A DNA stretch of 15,782 nucleotides from an uncultured bacterium (GTDB lineage Bacteria; Cyanobacteriota; Vampirovibrionia; Gastranaerophilales; Gastranaerophilaceae), in assembly GCA_900314375.1 (NCBI GenBank), contig OMVC01000143.1, positions 1 through 15,782 of the forward strand, given 5' to 3'. The notes under the pieces were generated by a model that was not told where the DNA came from, did not search any database, and was given only the letters and a program-made list of their open reading frames with translations. How positions within the stretch are numbered: the first letter of the stretch is position 1; every line of letters begins with the position of its first letter. Shown piece by piece: positions 6,321 through 13,464 of the stretch. Made by a program: the position numbers and the translations under genes.

Positions 6321-6682
6321 TTATTTTTTGGATTCAGTTAAAGCATCTTTTAAAAATTTAAAACTGGATTCTGATGATTGAATAAATGTTTTGAGTGCAT
6401 ATTTATTTGCTCCTGCATTTTTTGCTCTAACTGTGGCAGTGAGTCCTGTTGTAAATTCAGGCGCATCAACTAAAATATCTTTAGTGTTTTGTCCGTCTTT
6501 AACTATTTTTTGTATGTTGCTTATTATTATACTTCTGGTAAAGGTATCGGTATTTTCTAATACCTGTGTAATTTTTTCTGTGCAGCTTCACTAAAACGAA
6601 CTGCTCCAAATGACGGATTTGAATTGTTCTTGAAAGAGTTGTATTGATTGTTGTTAACATAATTTTGTGAGGTAATATTCAT
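6321..6682 (-). pseudogene. Small conserved-looking protein gene with one-base frameshift
   Basis: From the ATG at 6682-6680, preceded by AAAGGA seven bases upstream, the frame reads MNITSQNYVNNNQ, then NPSFGAVRFSEAAQKK, and stops at TAG (6559-6557) after 41 codons. If one extra A is read in the run of six A (6577-6572 on the minus strand), the frame continues without a stop for about 83 more codons: ITQVLENTDTFTRSIIIS, then VKDGQNTKDILVDAPEF and finally FKFLKDALTESKK, ending TAA at 6323-6321. The restored product would be 120 residues, soluble and largely helical in its second half. The position of the break in a homopolymer suggests a recent deletion, a sequencing error, or deliberate slippage. 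A proper terminator follows directly, supporting a real full-length gene. Function unknown; the short polar N-terminus with an 'SFGA' motif is reminiscent of small proteins I associate with Gastranaerophilales. Confidence 0.75.
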
Positions 6683-6724
6683 AACATTTCCTTTTTTATA
6701 TTATTTGTGTATAAAATAACTCTC

Positions 6725-6773
6725 GTAAAATTAAAATTTGCCTGTTTCGTATTTAATATTACGAAAATTTTAC
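6725..6773. promoter_or_regulatory. Nested inverted repeat, candidate operator between divergent genes
   Basis: TTTCGTA (6745-6751) and TACGAAA (6760-6766) are perfect inverted arms around eight A/T bases. An outer pair, GTAAAAT (6725-6731) and ATTTTAC (6767-6773), brackets them. The site lies between the frameshifted gene (minus) and the flavodiiron-ferritin operon (plus). It fits a dimeric regulator site; it does not match PerR, Rex or FNR consensus sites I know. Confidence 0.45.
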
Positions 6774-6835
6774 AAAATCATAGTTATAAGAATATGGTTG
6801 TGTTAGCATATATAGTGTAGTTCAAGGAGAGAAGG

Positions 6836-8038
6836 ATGTATAACGTTAAAAAAATTACGAAAGATTTATCTTGGGTAGGAGCAAATGACAGAAGGCTTGC
6901 TTTGTTCGAAAGTGTTTATCCGGTTCCAAACGGTGTTTCATATAATTCATATTTATTAATGGATGATAAGACTGTTCTTTTAGATACCGTTGATAAATCG
7001 GTAAATCATCAATTTTTTGAAAATATTGAGCATGTATTAAATGGCAAATGTTTGGATTATCTTGTAATAAATCACATGGAGCCTGATCACTGTGCTGAAA
7101 TCGAAACTATTATCAACAAATATCCGCAGGTAAAAATAGTTTGTAACTCAAAAACACAGCAAATGATAGGACAATTTTTTGATATAAATTTATCTGAAAA
7201 TCAATATGTGATTGTTAAAGAAGGTGATACTTTAAATACAGGTAATCATGAATTACATTTTGTCATGGCGCCGATGGTTCATTGGCCGGAGGTTATGGTT
7301 ACTTATGATTCTACCGATAAAATATTATTTAGTGCGGATGCGTTTGGTTCATTTGGCGCTGTTGACGGGAATATTTTTGCGGATGAAGTTGATTATGACC
7401 ACAGATATATGGATGAAGCAAGAAGATATTATACAAATATTGTCGGTAAATACGGTGTGCAGGTTAATGCATTATTAACAAAAGCCTCAAATCTTGATGT
7501 TGCAATAATTTGTCCTTTGCACGGATATGTATGGCGTAAGGATTTGAATTTAATTATTGACAAATATAAAAAATGGGCATCTTATGAACCTGAAATCTCA
7601 TCTGTATTGATTCCTTATTCTTCAGTTTATGGGAATACACAAAATTGTGCCGAGTTTTTAGCGTCCGAATTGGCAAATTTAGGCGTTAAGGATATAAAAA
7701 TGTATGATGTTTCGGTTGTTCATCCGTCATACGTTGTTGCGGATGCTTTCAAGTATTCTCATATTGTGTTTGCTTCAACAACATACAATATGGAAATTTT
7801 TGTAAATATGGAAATTTTATTAAATGATATTTCTGCGCATAACTTGCAAAATCGCAAGGTAGCAATAGTAGAAAACGGCTCATGGGCGCCTGTTTGCGGA
7901 AACAAAATGTCTGAAGTAATTTCCAAATGGAAAAATACCGAAATTATCGGCAATAAAGTTTGCGTTAAATCATCATTAAAAACAGAACAGGCAGAAGAAT
8001 TAAAAATATTAGCAAAAGAAATAGTTCAATCAATGTAA
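6836..8038 (+). CDS. fprA: Flavodiiron protein (A-type flavoprotein, O2/NO reductase)
   Basis: This 400-residue cytoplasmic enzyme reduces O2 to water and/or NO to N2O with electrons from rubredoxin, F420 or a similar carrier, protecting anaerobes. The N-terminal metallo-beta-lactamase-like domain (about 1-255) has the full diiron ligand set: H80, E82, D84, H85 in the HxExDH motif, H149 (MVHWPE), D168 (SADAFG) and H229 (CPLHGY). The C-terminal flavodoxin domain (about 258-400) starts with the FMN phosphate loop PYSSVYGNTQNCA and includes the STTYNMEIF and VENGSWAP loops. There is no rubredoxin or flavin-reductase extension, so it is the minimal class A form. The ATG at 6836 follows AAGGAG (6824-6829) by six bases. 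Its stop lies 14 bases before the ferritin start, so the two are cotranscribed. Which gas is preferred cannot be read from the sequence. Confidence 0.96.
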   Translation: MYNVKKITKDLSWVGANDRRLALFESVYPVPNGVSYNSYLLMDDKTVLLDTVDKSVNHQFFENIEHVLNGKCLDYLVINHMEPDHCAEIETIINKYPQVKIVCNSKTQQMIGQFFDINLSENQYVIVKEGDTLNTGNHELHFVMAPMVHWPEVMVTYDSTDKILFSADAFGSFGAVDGNIFADEVDYDHRYMDEARRYYTNIVGKYGVQVNALLTKASNLDVAIICPLHGYVWRKDLNLIIDKYKKWASYEPEISSVLIPYSSVYGNTQNCAEFLASELANLGVKDIKMYDVSVVHPSYVVADAFKYSHIVFASTTYNMEIFVNMEILLNDISAHNLQNRKVAIVENGSWAPVCGNKMSEVISKWKNTEIIGNKVCVKSSLKTEQAEELKILAKEIVQSM

Positions 8039-8052
8039 AGGAGATTTTAATT

Positions 8053-8565
8053 ATGGCTATTGAAAAGAAAATGGAACATGCGTTTAACGAACAGATTAAC
8101 AAAGAATATTTTTCGGAATATCTTTATTTAGATATGAAAACTCGTTTTGCGTTAATGAATTTACCCGGGTTTGTAAATTGGTTTGATATACAGGTTCAAG
8201 AGGAAAGAGCGCATGCGGAAGGTATGTATAATTATGTATTGGAACGCGGAGGAAATGTTGAGCTTTTCGCTATTGATAAACCTGAAATAAAGGGTTCAAC
8301 CCCGTTAGAAATTTTTAAACATGTGTTAGAACATGAGCAATATGTAACATCAAGAATTAATGCAGTTTATGATGTAGCGGAAGAATTAAAAGACAGAGCT
8401 GCAATGCTGTTTTTAAATTGGTATGTAAAAGAACAGGTTGAAGAAGAAGCAAGCGTCGGAGATGTTTTGGCAAAACTTGAACTTATCGGAGATGATAAAC
8501 AGGGATTGTTGGCATTGGATAAGGAACTTGCAGCAAGAGTATTCAATCCGCCTATAATAAAATAG
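8053..8565 (+). CDS. ftnA: Ferritin (FtnA type)
   Basis: This 170-residue protein is a non-haem ferritin, which assembles into a 24-subunit shell, oxidises Fe(II) at a diiron centre and stores it as mineral. The four-helix pattern is clear. Ferroxidase residues are E18 (NKEYFSEYLYL), E51 and H54 (QEERAHAEG), E95 (LEHEQ), and Q128 with E131 (VKEQVEEEA). Length matches bacterial ferritins of the E. coli FtnA type. No methionine haem ligand characteristic of bacterioferritin is placed at helix B, so it is not called bfr. AAAGGAG (8037-8043) overlaps the stop codon of the flavodiiron gene and lies nine bases before the ATG. Pairing with an O2-scavenging enzyme makes sense: both limit Fenton chemistry when the anaerobe meets oxygen. 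A terminator follows. Confidence 0.96.
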   Translation: MAIEKKMEHAFNEQINKEYFSEYLYLDMKTRFALMNLPGFVNWFDIQVQEERAHAEGMYNYVLERGGNVELFAIDKPEIKGSTPLEIFKHVLEHEQYVTSRINAVYDVAEELKDRAAMLFLNWYVKEQVEEEASVGDVLAKLELIGDDKQGLLALDKELAARVFNPPIIK

Positions 8566-8581
8566 CAGTTTTAAATTATTG

Positions 8582-8616
8582 AAAAATCCTTCGAATTTAT
8601 AATCGGAGGATTTTTT
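8582..8616 (+). terminator. Terminator of flavodiiron-ferritin operon
   Basis: AAAAATCCTTCGA (8582-8594) pairs with TCGGAGGATTTTT (8603-8615), including one T-G wobble, around an eight-base loop. It ends in six T. Confidence 0.9.
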
Positions 8617-8670
8617 ATTTGTTCAAAAAGCTTGCTATGAGCGCTTGTTGTCAATAATGTTTTGCCCTAC

Positions 8671-8699
8671 TTGATTTTTAAAATTTAGCGTTACATAAT
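8671..8699 (+). promoter_or_regulatory. Promoter of initiator tRNA
   Basis: TTGATT (8671-8676) and CATAAT (8694-8699) are separated by 17 bases. Transcription would start near 8706, about 30 bases before the mature tRNA. Confidence 0.6.
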
Positions 8700-8735
8700 A
8701 TTTGTGTCGATGAGGTTTCGGCAATAATTGAATAA

Positions 8736-8812
<77 letters not shown>

Positions 8813-8816
8813 TTTT

Positions 8817-8857
8817 AAATAAAGGCTTTTAGAGATTTCTAAAAGCCTTTATTTTAT
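8817..8857 (+). terminator. Terminator of tRNA-fMet
   Basis: A perfect 17-base stem (8817-8833 with 8838-8854) with loop GATT and T-rich 3' end begins five bases after the tRNA CCA. Confidence 0.92.
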
Positions 8858-9358
8858 ACTAAAATTTGCACTATGTAAGGATTTTGCCGGTCGGGAGTTG
8901 ATTGAGTCAAAATGTTCGGTTTCGGTAACAAAAATGTTCGTAAATTTACACTCAAAAGTAGGGTTGACTTTAGGCAACCAAAATATAACGGTAGACTGAA
9001 GTCTATTCTACCCGCTACTCAAAAATCCGAATGGACGATTTTATCAAACAGGCAAAACAGCAAAAAATTTTCTTTTAGAACCCCTTTATGTTTATGATTT
9101 TCAAGTTCATCTCCAAATTTATCCAAATTACCGAGTTCTTGTCTTATTTTTTTTGTTATCGTTTTTGCCAAATATAAAATCTAAAAAACTTATAATGCGC
9201 TTCCTTTATTTTATGGTTGTATTAAAAAATATCTATGTGTCAAATTTGGTTATAATATTTTCTCAAATTACTTATCTCACAGATTCCTTTAAGAACTGTA
9301 TTACAAATAATATAAATCTTTTTTATTTTAGCACTATAAACTTTACTTTTCGTGTTTT
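8858..9358. other. Non-coding region with repeat-like palindromes
   Basis: About 500 bases without a convincing gene. A plus-strand ORF at 8912-9097 lacks a ribosome binding site. The minus strand has an open stretch of about 50 codons at 9170-9020 with a coding-like composition but no proper start, possibly a gene fragment. Short palindromes at 8962-9012 and a 10-base direct repeat (AAAATGTTCG at 8909 and 8931) suggest a decayed repetitive element. From 9120 to 9358 the sequence is very AT-rich with nothing recognisable. Confidence 0.5.
8962..9012. repeat. Pair of short palindromes, possible repeat-element remnant
   Basis: GGTTG (8962-8966) pairs with CAACC (8975-8979). TAGACT-GA-AGTCTA (8992-9005) is a perfect six-base stem, nested in GGTAG/CTACC (8990-8994, 9008-9012). 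Tandem palindromes of this kind are typical of intergenic repeat families; no second copy exists in the window. Confidence 0.45.
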
Positions 9359-9364
9359 TATAAT
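9359..9364 (+). promoter_or_regulatory. Candidate -10 box of secreted-protein gene
   Basis: A perfect TATAAT lies 45 bases upstream of the start codon at 9409. No matching -35 box is found at normal spacing. Confidence 0.3.
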
Positions 9365-9408
9365 ATACTGGAACAAATTGTAGTTATGAATAGAAAAAGA
9401 AGAGGAAA

Positions 9409-10095
9409 ATGAAAAAAATTATATCATGCATATTAATTTTGTTGATAAATTTCTTTATGTCGGAACCTGTATTAGCAGAGGGAAATGATTATATAGAACA
9501 AGATTCACCTGTTTTTTCAACCGCTATTGAAGAAGAAACAGTCTTTTTAAATCCAAAAAGTAAGTATGTACTTGAGTTAGAGTCTGATCTGGATATAAAT
9601 GAAACAAATGTAAATGATGAAATATATTTTAGATTGGTTTCAAAAGTTCAAGCTTCTAACGGAATGTATTTGCCTGAACATACACGATTTGCAGGTAAAT
9701 TTAAAAAAATCAAAAAAAGTGAACCGTTATTTAAAAGGGCAAGAGCTTACATTATAATTGATAAAATAATATTCCCAAATGAAAAAGTTTATACCGTGAG
9801 GATGGAGCCTAAAAGCGGAAGTGATTTAAAGTCTTCTCAAATTTTAAACACATTAAGAGCAATACCTGCCGGTGTAGGAATCATTACTTTTTCTGTATTA
9901 AGTGTTGCAGCTGTTGCGATAGAATCTGTAACTGTTGTCGGTTTGGTTGTTGTTCCAAGGACCTGTAGAGGGTTTGGACTTTTAATTAGTTCTACCGCAA
10001 AAGGATTAAATTATAAATTAAAGGCAGGAAATAAAATCACCTTTAAATTAGATACTCCTGTGTATCTTCAAGTTAGTGATATATTATCAAAATAA
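9409..10095 (+). CDS. Secreted protein of unknown function
   Basis: I do not recognise this 228-residue protein. It starts with a classical signal peptide (MKKIISCILILLINFFM, then SEPVLA), with cleavage expected after A23, so it is exported. Residues about 45-135 look beta-rich, with a phrase LPEHTRFAGKFKKIKK like that in secreted beta-barrel or export-associated proteins that contain 'LP.GT...G'. Residues about 150-185 are strongly hydrophobic with glycine and could insert in a membrane or form a buried hairpin (AGVGIITFSVLSVAAVAIES). The end contains KAGNKITFKLDTPVYLQV, another 'KAG..i.fkLd' strand motif. The body may therefore be two similar beta units around a hydrophobic segment. The start has AGAAGAGG (9398-9405) only three bases before the ATG. 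No cotranscribed neighbour is obvious; the next ORF lies 153 bases downstream. Confidence 0.85.
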   Translation: MKKIISCILILLINFFMSEPVLAEGNDYIEQDSPVFSTAIEEETVFLNPKSKYVLELESDLDINETNVNDEIYFRLVSKVQASNGMYLPEHTRFAGKFKKIKKSEPLFKRARAYIIIDKIIFPNEKVYTVRMEPKSGSDLKSSQILNTLRAIPAGVGIITFSVLSVAAVAIESVTVVGLVVVPRTCRGFGLLISSTAKGLNYKLKAGNKITFKLDTPVYLQVSDILSK

Positions 10096-10248
10096 ATTTA
10101 ATTATATGTAAAATAAGACTATTGTGCCTATTATGACATTTATAAATATTTTTGTTTTAATTAAGAGAGTGAGAGAATAATTTATTTAATAACTATAATA
10201 TTCTTTTATTGATTTTAAATTTAAATATTTATATGGTAAATTGAATAT

Positions 10249-10776
10249 ATGACTGTCGAGTTTAAATTGATTTCATATAGTGAACCTGTTGAAACAGCTG
10301 AACAAAAATTACAATTGGCACGAAAAAGAAATCGTTGTGCTTATTTTGCTACTGTCGCTAATTTTGTGTATGATTTAAAAACAAAAATCATTTATGAAGC
10401 AATATCTTGCGAAGATTATCGGGAAGTCAGGCATGAATTGATTTTATCAAAAAATGGTTTAGCTTTTTCCGATATAGAGCCTGAAAATTTTATAAGGTTT
10501 GAATTTAATACAACTGATTGTTATGATACAACACATCATTATACAGGATTATACAGATATAGCGAATTGGGTATAGAGGGGTTGCAATTTTCAGGATTAT
10601 ATTATGATATTCCAAAATATCAAAAAAGAGCGGATGGTTTAAAGTCTTATGATTTGGATATTATTGAAAGTTATGTGGAATATTTGAAAAAAGAGCAAGC
10701 GTATATCAGGGGAAGCGAGGTTAACCTTAATTTACCTAAAGAGCACAGAATTCGTCATAAAAGGAATTTTGTTTAA
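10249..10776 (+). CDS. Hypothetical protein, no recognised family
   Basis: This 175-residue protein is soluble, without signal peptide or membrane segment. It is rich in aromatic residues, especially tyrosine (YRYSELGIEGLQFSGLYYD). The sequence alternates short beta-like and helical stretches. A DCYDTTHHYTG segment (about 91-101) groups Asp, Cys and two His, but there is no established metal-site pattern. The C-terminus is basic (PKEHRIRHKRNFV), which could contact nucleic acid or membrane. No Shine-Dalgarno is seen before the ATG at 10249; the upstream 150 bases are AT-rich without other features, so the true start or translation mode is uncertain. Codon use looks like its neighbours. It converges on the DUF2207-like gene with 12 bases between the stops. 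Confidence 0.72.
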   Translation: MTVEFKLISYSEPVETAEQKLQLARKRNRCAYFATVANFVYDLKTKIIYEAISCEDYREVRHELILSKNGLAFSDIEPENFIRFEFNTTDCYDTTHHYTGLYRYSELGIEGLQFSGLYYDIPKYQKRADGLKSYDLDIIESYVEYLKKEQAYIRGSEVNLNLPKEHRIRHKRNFV

Positions 10777-10779
10777 CGA

Positions 10780-10806
10780 AATGTTATTTTAAAGTGGTGT
10801 AACATT
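10780..10806. terminator. Hairpin between convergent genes
   Basis: AATGTTA (10780-10786) and TAACATT (10800-10806) are a perfect seven-base inverted repeat around a 13-base loop. It covers the gap and the end of the minus-strand gene. There is no good T-tract in either direction, so terminator activity is doubtful. Confidence 0.3.
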
Positions 10807-11811
10807 GGAATTTAGTATATTTAATATGTTGTCTATGCTTTGTATATTGCTATAACTGTAAAAATTGTTATTTGTTTCCCATTTAGGATCTATGATTGAG
10901 ATATTTTCAAATTTCTTTATCCAAGTGTTTGTTACGTCTAATATATACGCATACGGCAGTATATCATAAAAATAATTAGGATTTTCTTCTACAAGTTTTT
11001 GAATTTCTTGTTTTTTTGCAACTTCTATAAATTTTTTAAGACCTAAAAGTTTGCCTAAAATTCGGTTTCCGGTATTATTGCGTTTTGGAAGTTGGTATGT
11101 ACATACAGATGAAATAATAATACATGTCAAACAAAAGAAAAGTATACTCAATTGGTAGTTGTAACTATGAATATAAAATAGTGCCAGTGCTATTAATACT
11201 AATAAACAAAAAATCATAAATATTAGCCAACTGTTATTTACAGTCTCTTTAAAGAATATAATTTCTTTATGCTTATTTAGTTTATTTATGATACTTTCCG
11301 ATGTGTCGTGAAAAATATATGATGTTTGTAAATCGAATTTTGTAACAACATCAAAGTCAAAAGGGAATAAAGCTTTAATCATTTTAATATCTGAAGGATT
11401 TGTGCCGATATTGTAATCTTTTATTTTTTTTATTGTATATTCTCCCTTTTCACCTTCTTTAATTTCTAAAAATCCTTTAGAGGCTAAATATATTATATAT
11501 GCGGCAATTCCTTTTTTTGTTGCTAAACCTTTATATGCAAATTCTGCTTCTACCGGATTTATATTTTTAGGCGGATAAAAATTAACAACAGGTATAACGA
11601 TGTCATCTTTTCCGTATTTAAACCAAATCAAATAATTTATTGATGTAAAAAATAATATCGCGGTAATAAAATATATATTATTTATTGGAGTCTTTGAGTG
11701 AGTATTTTTTGACACCCTTTTCACTACGGGAATAGGCTGATTTGCCGGAGTATCTGTAATAGTACCTTCAGCAATAAAAATTAATAGAATAAAAAATATT
11801 ATTTTTTTCAT
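10789..11811 (-). CDS. DUF2207-like membrane protein lacking the ectodomain
   Basis: This 340-residue membrane protein begins with a signal-like helix (MKKIIFFILLIFIA), followed after a short polar stretch by a transmembrane segment (about 45-65). A cytoplasmic part starts FYPPKNINPVEAEFAYKG, which matches the 'PP.gl.PaE.gyl.dg' start of the DUF2207 cytosolic region, with a winged-helix-like ATKKGIAAYIIYLASKGFLEI. Two adjacent membrane segments follow (about 194-215 and 220-240). A C-terminal domain has GLKKFIEVAKK, LVEENPNYFYDILPYAYILDV and TNTWIKKFE, again the DUF2207 pattern. Typical members run to roughly 550-600 residues because about 200 residues of extracytoplasmic beta domain sit between signal and first membrane helix. 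Here that domain is absent. Function of the family is unknown. It lies 32 bases downstream of the zinc-ribbon gene, probably in one operon; its ribosome binding site is weak. Confidence 0.78.
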   Translation of the reverse strand: MKKIIFFILLIFIAEGTITDTPANQPIPVVKRVSKNTHSKTPINNIYFITAILFFTSINYLIWFKYGKDDIVIPVVNFYPPKNINPVEAEFAYKGLATKKGIAAYIIYLASKGFLEIKEGEKGEYTIKKIKDYNIGTNPSDIKMIKALFPFDFDVVTKFDLQTSYIFHDTSESIINKLNKHKEIIFFKETVNNSWLIFMIFCLLVLIALALFYIHSYNYQLSILFFCLTCIIISSVCTYQLPKRNNTGNRILGKLLGLKKFIEVAKKQEIQKLVEENPNYFYDILPYAYILDVTNTWIKKFENISIIDPKWETNNNFYSYSNIQSIDNILNILNSNVTPL

Positions 11812-11843
11812 TTAGAATTGTACCTGACTTATCTTTATTATAT

Positions 11844-13238
11844 TTAGTTTTTTTGTAACTTTTTATTCCATTTTTCTATAATATCTCTAAAATTCGGATT
11901 ATAGCTGTAATCTTGTGCTTTTAGAGCTTCATAACATTCTTTTACAACTTTGTATTCTTCGCTTTTTTCATCTCCTTTGTTCAGAAAGTATTCATAAGCA
12001 AGTTTTGCTTTTGCCATCATCTTATTTGTTGCGGGATCAAAAGTTCTGTATTCTGTCCAAAGCAGTATATTTGTGTAATCGTTGATATCTTTTTTTACGT
12101 TTTGAGCGTATTCAAATTTCGGGTATTTTTTGTTAAATTCGTTCAGTAATATAATCCAATCCGCAACTTTTTTCAAATCGACGTTCAAATATCCGTCAGC
12201 GAACATAGCTTGGTTATTGAGATCATCTTGTTCTCCTGCTTTAAGTTTAAGATAATCTTGCCAATCGGGTGTAAGGTATTTTGAGTACATAGCATCCAAA
12301 TAAGAATAATCAGGCAAGAATGTATATCCGCCTTCTCCGTTTCCTGCCGGATAAACAGCTTTTGTTTCAGGTGAAGTTATTTTCATATCATTTTGCAAAG
12401 AATAGTGGTAAGGATTACCTTGGTAGTCCGTATCATATTCTACTTTAACATTAAATGTTAATTCCAATCCGTCACAATCATAAGTCTGAATTCCCGGTCG
12501 ATCATCAATTACTAAAGGTGCGCAATTATTGAACATTTGTTCGTTATGTTTGTATGTCATGACCTCTGTATAATAGATTATATTATTAAAGAATATTCCG
12601 AATAGTTTATTTTTATTCTTTTGGGAATGTGCTTCTTTAAGATATTGGTTAAGAGAAAATTCTCCTTCATTGATTTTTGTGGCAGCCGCTCTTGTGTCAA
12701 TGCCGGAATCCGCTGCATCTATTCCTGCGTGTGGTTTTAACAAACCAAAAAATTCAATTGGTGCGGAATATTTTTGGTATGCAAAATATCCAAAAACTCC
12801 AACTCCCAATATAAGCACTGTAAGAATTGCCCATAGTGCTGCCCATATCGGGCTTTGAGGTTCTTCTTCCTGTTGGTGCGAAGGAGCAATATTTTCATTA
12901 TATTGAAAATATTGCTGTTCTTTTTCATCTTCTTCTTTGTAATCTTGAGTTTCTTCTTCAGGCGGAACTATTTCTACATCCGAAATATCTTCGGTTTGCG
13001 ATTCTTGAGTATATTCTTCAATTGTTTCATTTTTTTCGATAATTTCTTCTGTCGGTTCTTCGGTGATTTCTTCTTCAGTAATAAAATCTTTTATGGAAAC
13101 ATCTTTTGGATCTTTTTCGGATTCAATTTCATCAACTTTTAAAAATTCTTCTACATCCGCATCTTTCAATACGCTCATGCAGTGCGGACAAAATGTCATA
13201 TTAACTTCTATTTCTTTTTTACAATAAGGGCATTTCAT
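11844..13238 (-). CDS. Zinc-ribbon membrane protein with acidic linker
   Basis: This 464-residue protein is of unknown function. Residues 3-20 form a zinc ribbon (CPYC...CPHC, C3, C6, C17, C20). Residues 25-130 are a strongly acidic, probably disordered linker rich in Glu, Thr and Gln. One transmembrane helix follows (about 131-153). The C-terminal 310 residues would then lie outside the cytoplasm, in line with a zinc-ribbon-inside, sensor-outside topology seen in many one-pass proteins. The extracytoplasmic part contains a conserved-looking cysteine pair (NNCAPLV, TYDCDG) that could form a disulfide, and Tyr/Trp-rich segments, but no domain I can name. AAAGGAG (13251-13245) lies six bases before the ATG. 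It heads a probable two-gene operon with the DUF2207-like gene. Confidence 0.83.
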   Translation of the reverse strand: MKCPYCKKEIEVNMTFCPHCMSVLKDADVEEFLKVDEIESEKDPKDVSIKDFITEEEITEEPTEEIIEKNETIEEYTQESQTEDISDVEIVPPEEETQDYKEEDEKEQQYFQYNENIAPSHQQEEEPQSPIWAALWAILTVLILGVGVFGYFAYQKYSAPIEFFGLLKPHAGIDAADSGIDTRAAATKINEGEFSLNQYLKEAHSQKNKNKLFGIFFNNIIYYTEVMTYKHNEQMFNNCAPLVIDDRPGIQTYDCDGLELTFNVKVEYDTDYQGNPYHYSLQNDMKITSPETKAVYPAGNGEGGYTFLPDYSYLDAMYSKYLTPDWQDYLKLKAGEQDDLNNQAMFADGYLNVDLKKVADWIILLNEFNKKYPKFEYAQNVKKDINDYTNILLWTEYRTFDPATNKMMAKAKLAYEYFLNKGDEKSEEYKVVKECYEALKAQDYSYNPNFRDIIEKWNKKLQKN

Positions 13239-13283
13239 ATTTTTCTCCTTTGCATCGGCTAATTTTTACATTAAACCCTAATT

Positions 13284-13289
13284 ATTATA
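13284..13289 (-). promoter_or_regulatory. Candidate -10 box of zinc-ribbon gene
   Basis: On the minus strand TATAAT (13289-13284) lies 45 bases upstream of the start codon. The -35 region is A/T-rich without a clear TTGACA-like box. Confidence 0.35.
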
Positions 13290-13358
13290 TTAAATTTTTT
13301 AATTTTCGGCGTGTTTGTAACAAAGGGTTAAAAATAAATAACAAAAGCATAAAATCAT

Positions 13359-13391
13359 GTTAACAATTGTTACGAAAAGTATAAAAAATCT
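13359..13391 (+). promoter_or_regulatory. Palindrome and -10-like box upstream of the 621-residue gene
   Basis: TAACAATTGTTA (13361-13372) is a perfect 12-base palindrome. A -10-like TATAAA follows at 13381-13386, with no convincing -35 at normal spacing. The palindrome could be the site of a regulator. A related TGTTAACA sits upstream of the HEAT-repeat gene (179-186). A nearby odd palindrome, TTTGT-A-ACAAA, lies at 13314-13324. Confidence 0.4.
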
Positions 13392-13464
13392 AAAGTTTTA
13401 CTGTGAAAATGCCGTAATACATCATGAAAGGACATGTTGACGTAAACTTTTAGAAAGGAAAACA

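Noticed and set aside
6391..6594. 67-codon plus-strand ORF at 6391-6594
   Set aside because: It is the antisense of the frameshifted minus-strand gene, which has a ribosome binding site and a terminator; the plus-strand frame has neither.
6677..6687. ATG at 6687 on the minus strand as start of the small gene
   Set aside because: It meets a stop codon after one further codon; the ATG at 6682 is in the right frame and spacing.
8912..9097. 61-codon plus-strand ORF in the tRNA-downstream gap
   Set aside because: No ribosome binding site, and it runs straight through the palindromic repeats; more likely accidental or a repeat remnant.
9153..9383. 76-codon plus-strand ORF before the secreted-protein gene
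   Set aside because: Extremely AT-rich, residue composition dominated by Phe/Ile/Asn/Tyr, no ribosome binding site, and it covers the likely promoter of the next gene.
12855..13142. 95-codon ORF opposite the acidic linker of the zinc-ribbon protein
   Set aside because: Its Phe-rich translation is the mirror of Glu-rich codons on the other strand, a classic shadow ORF.
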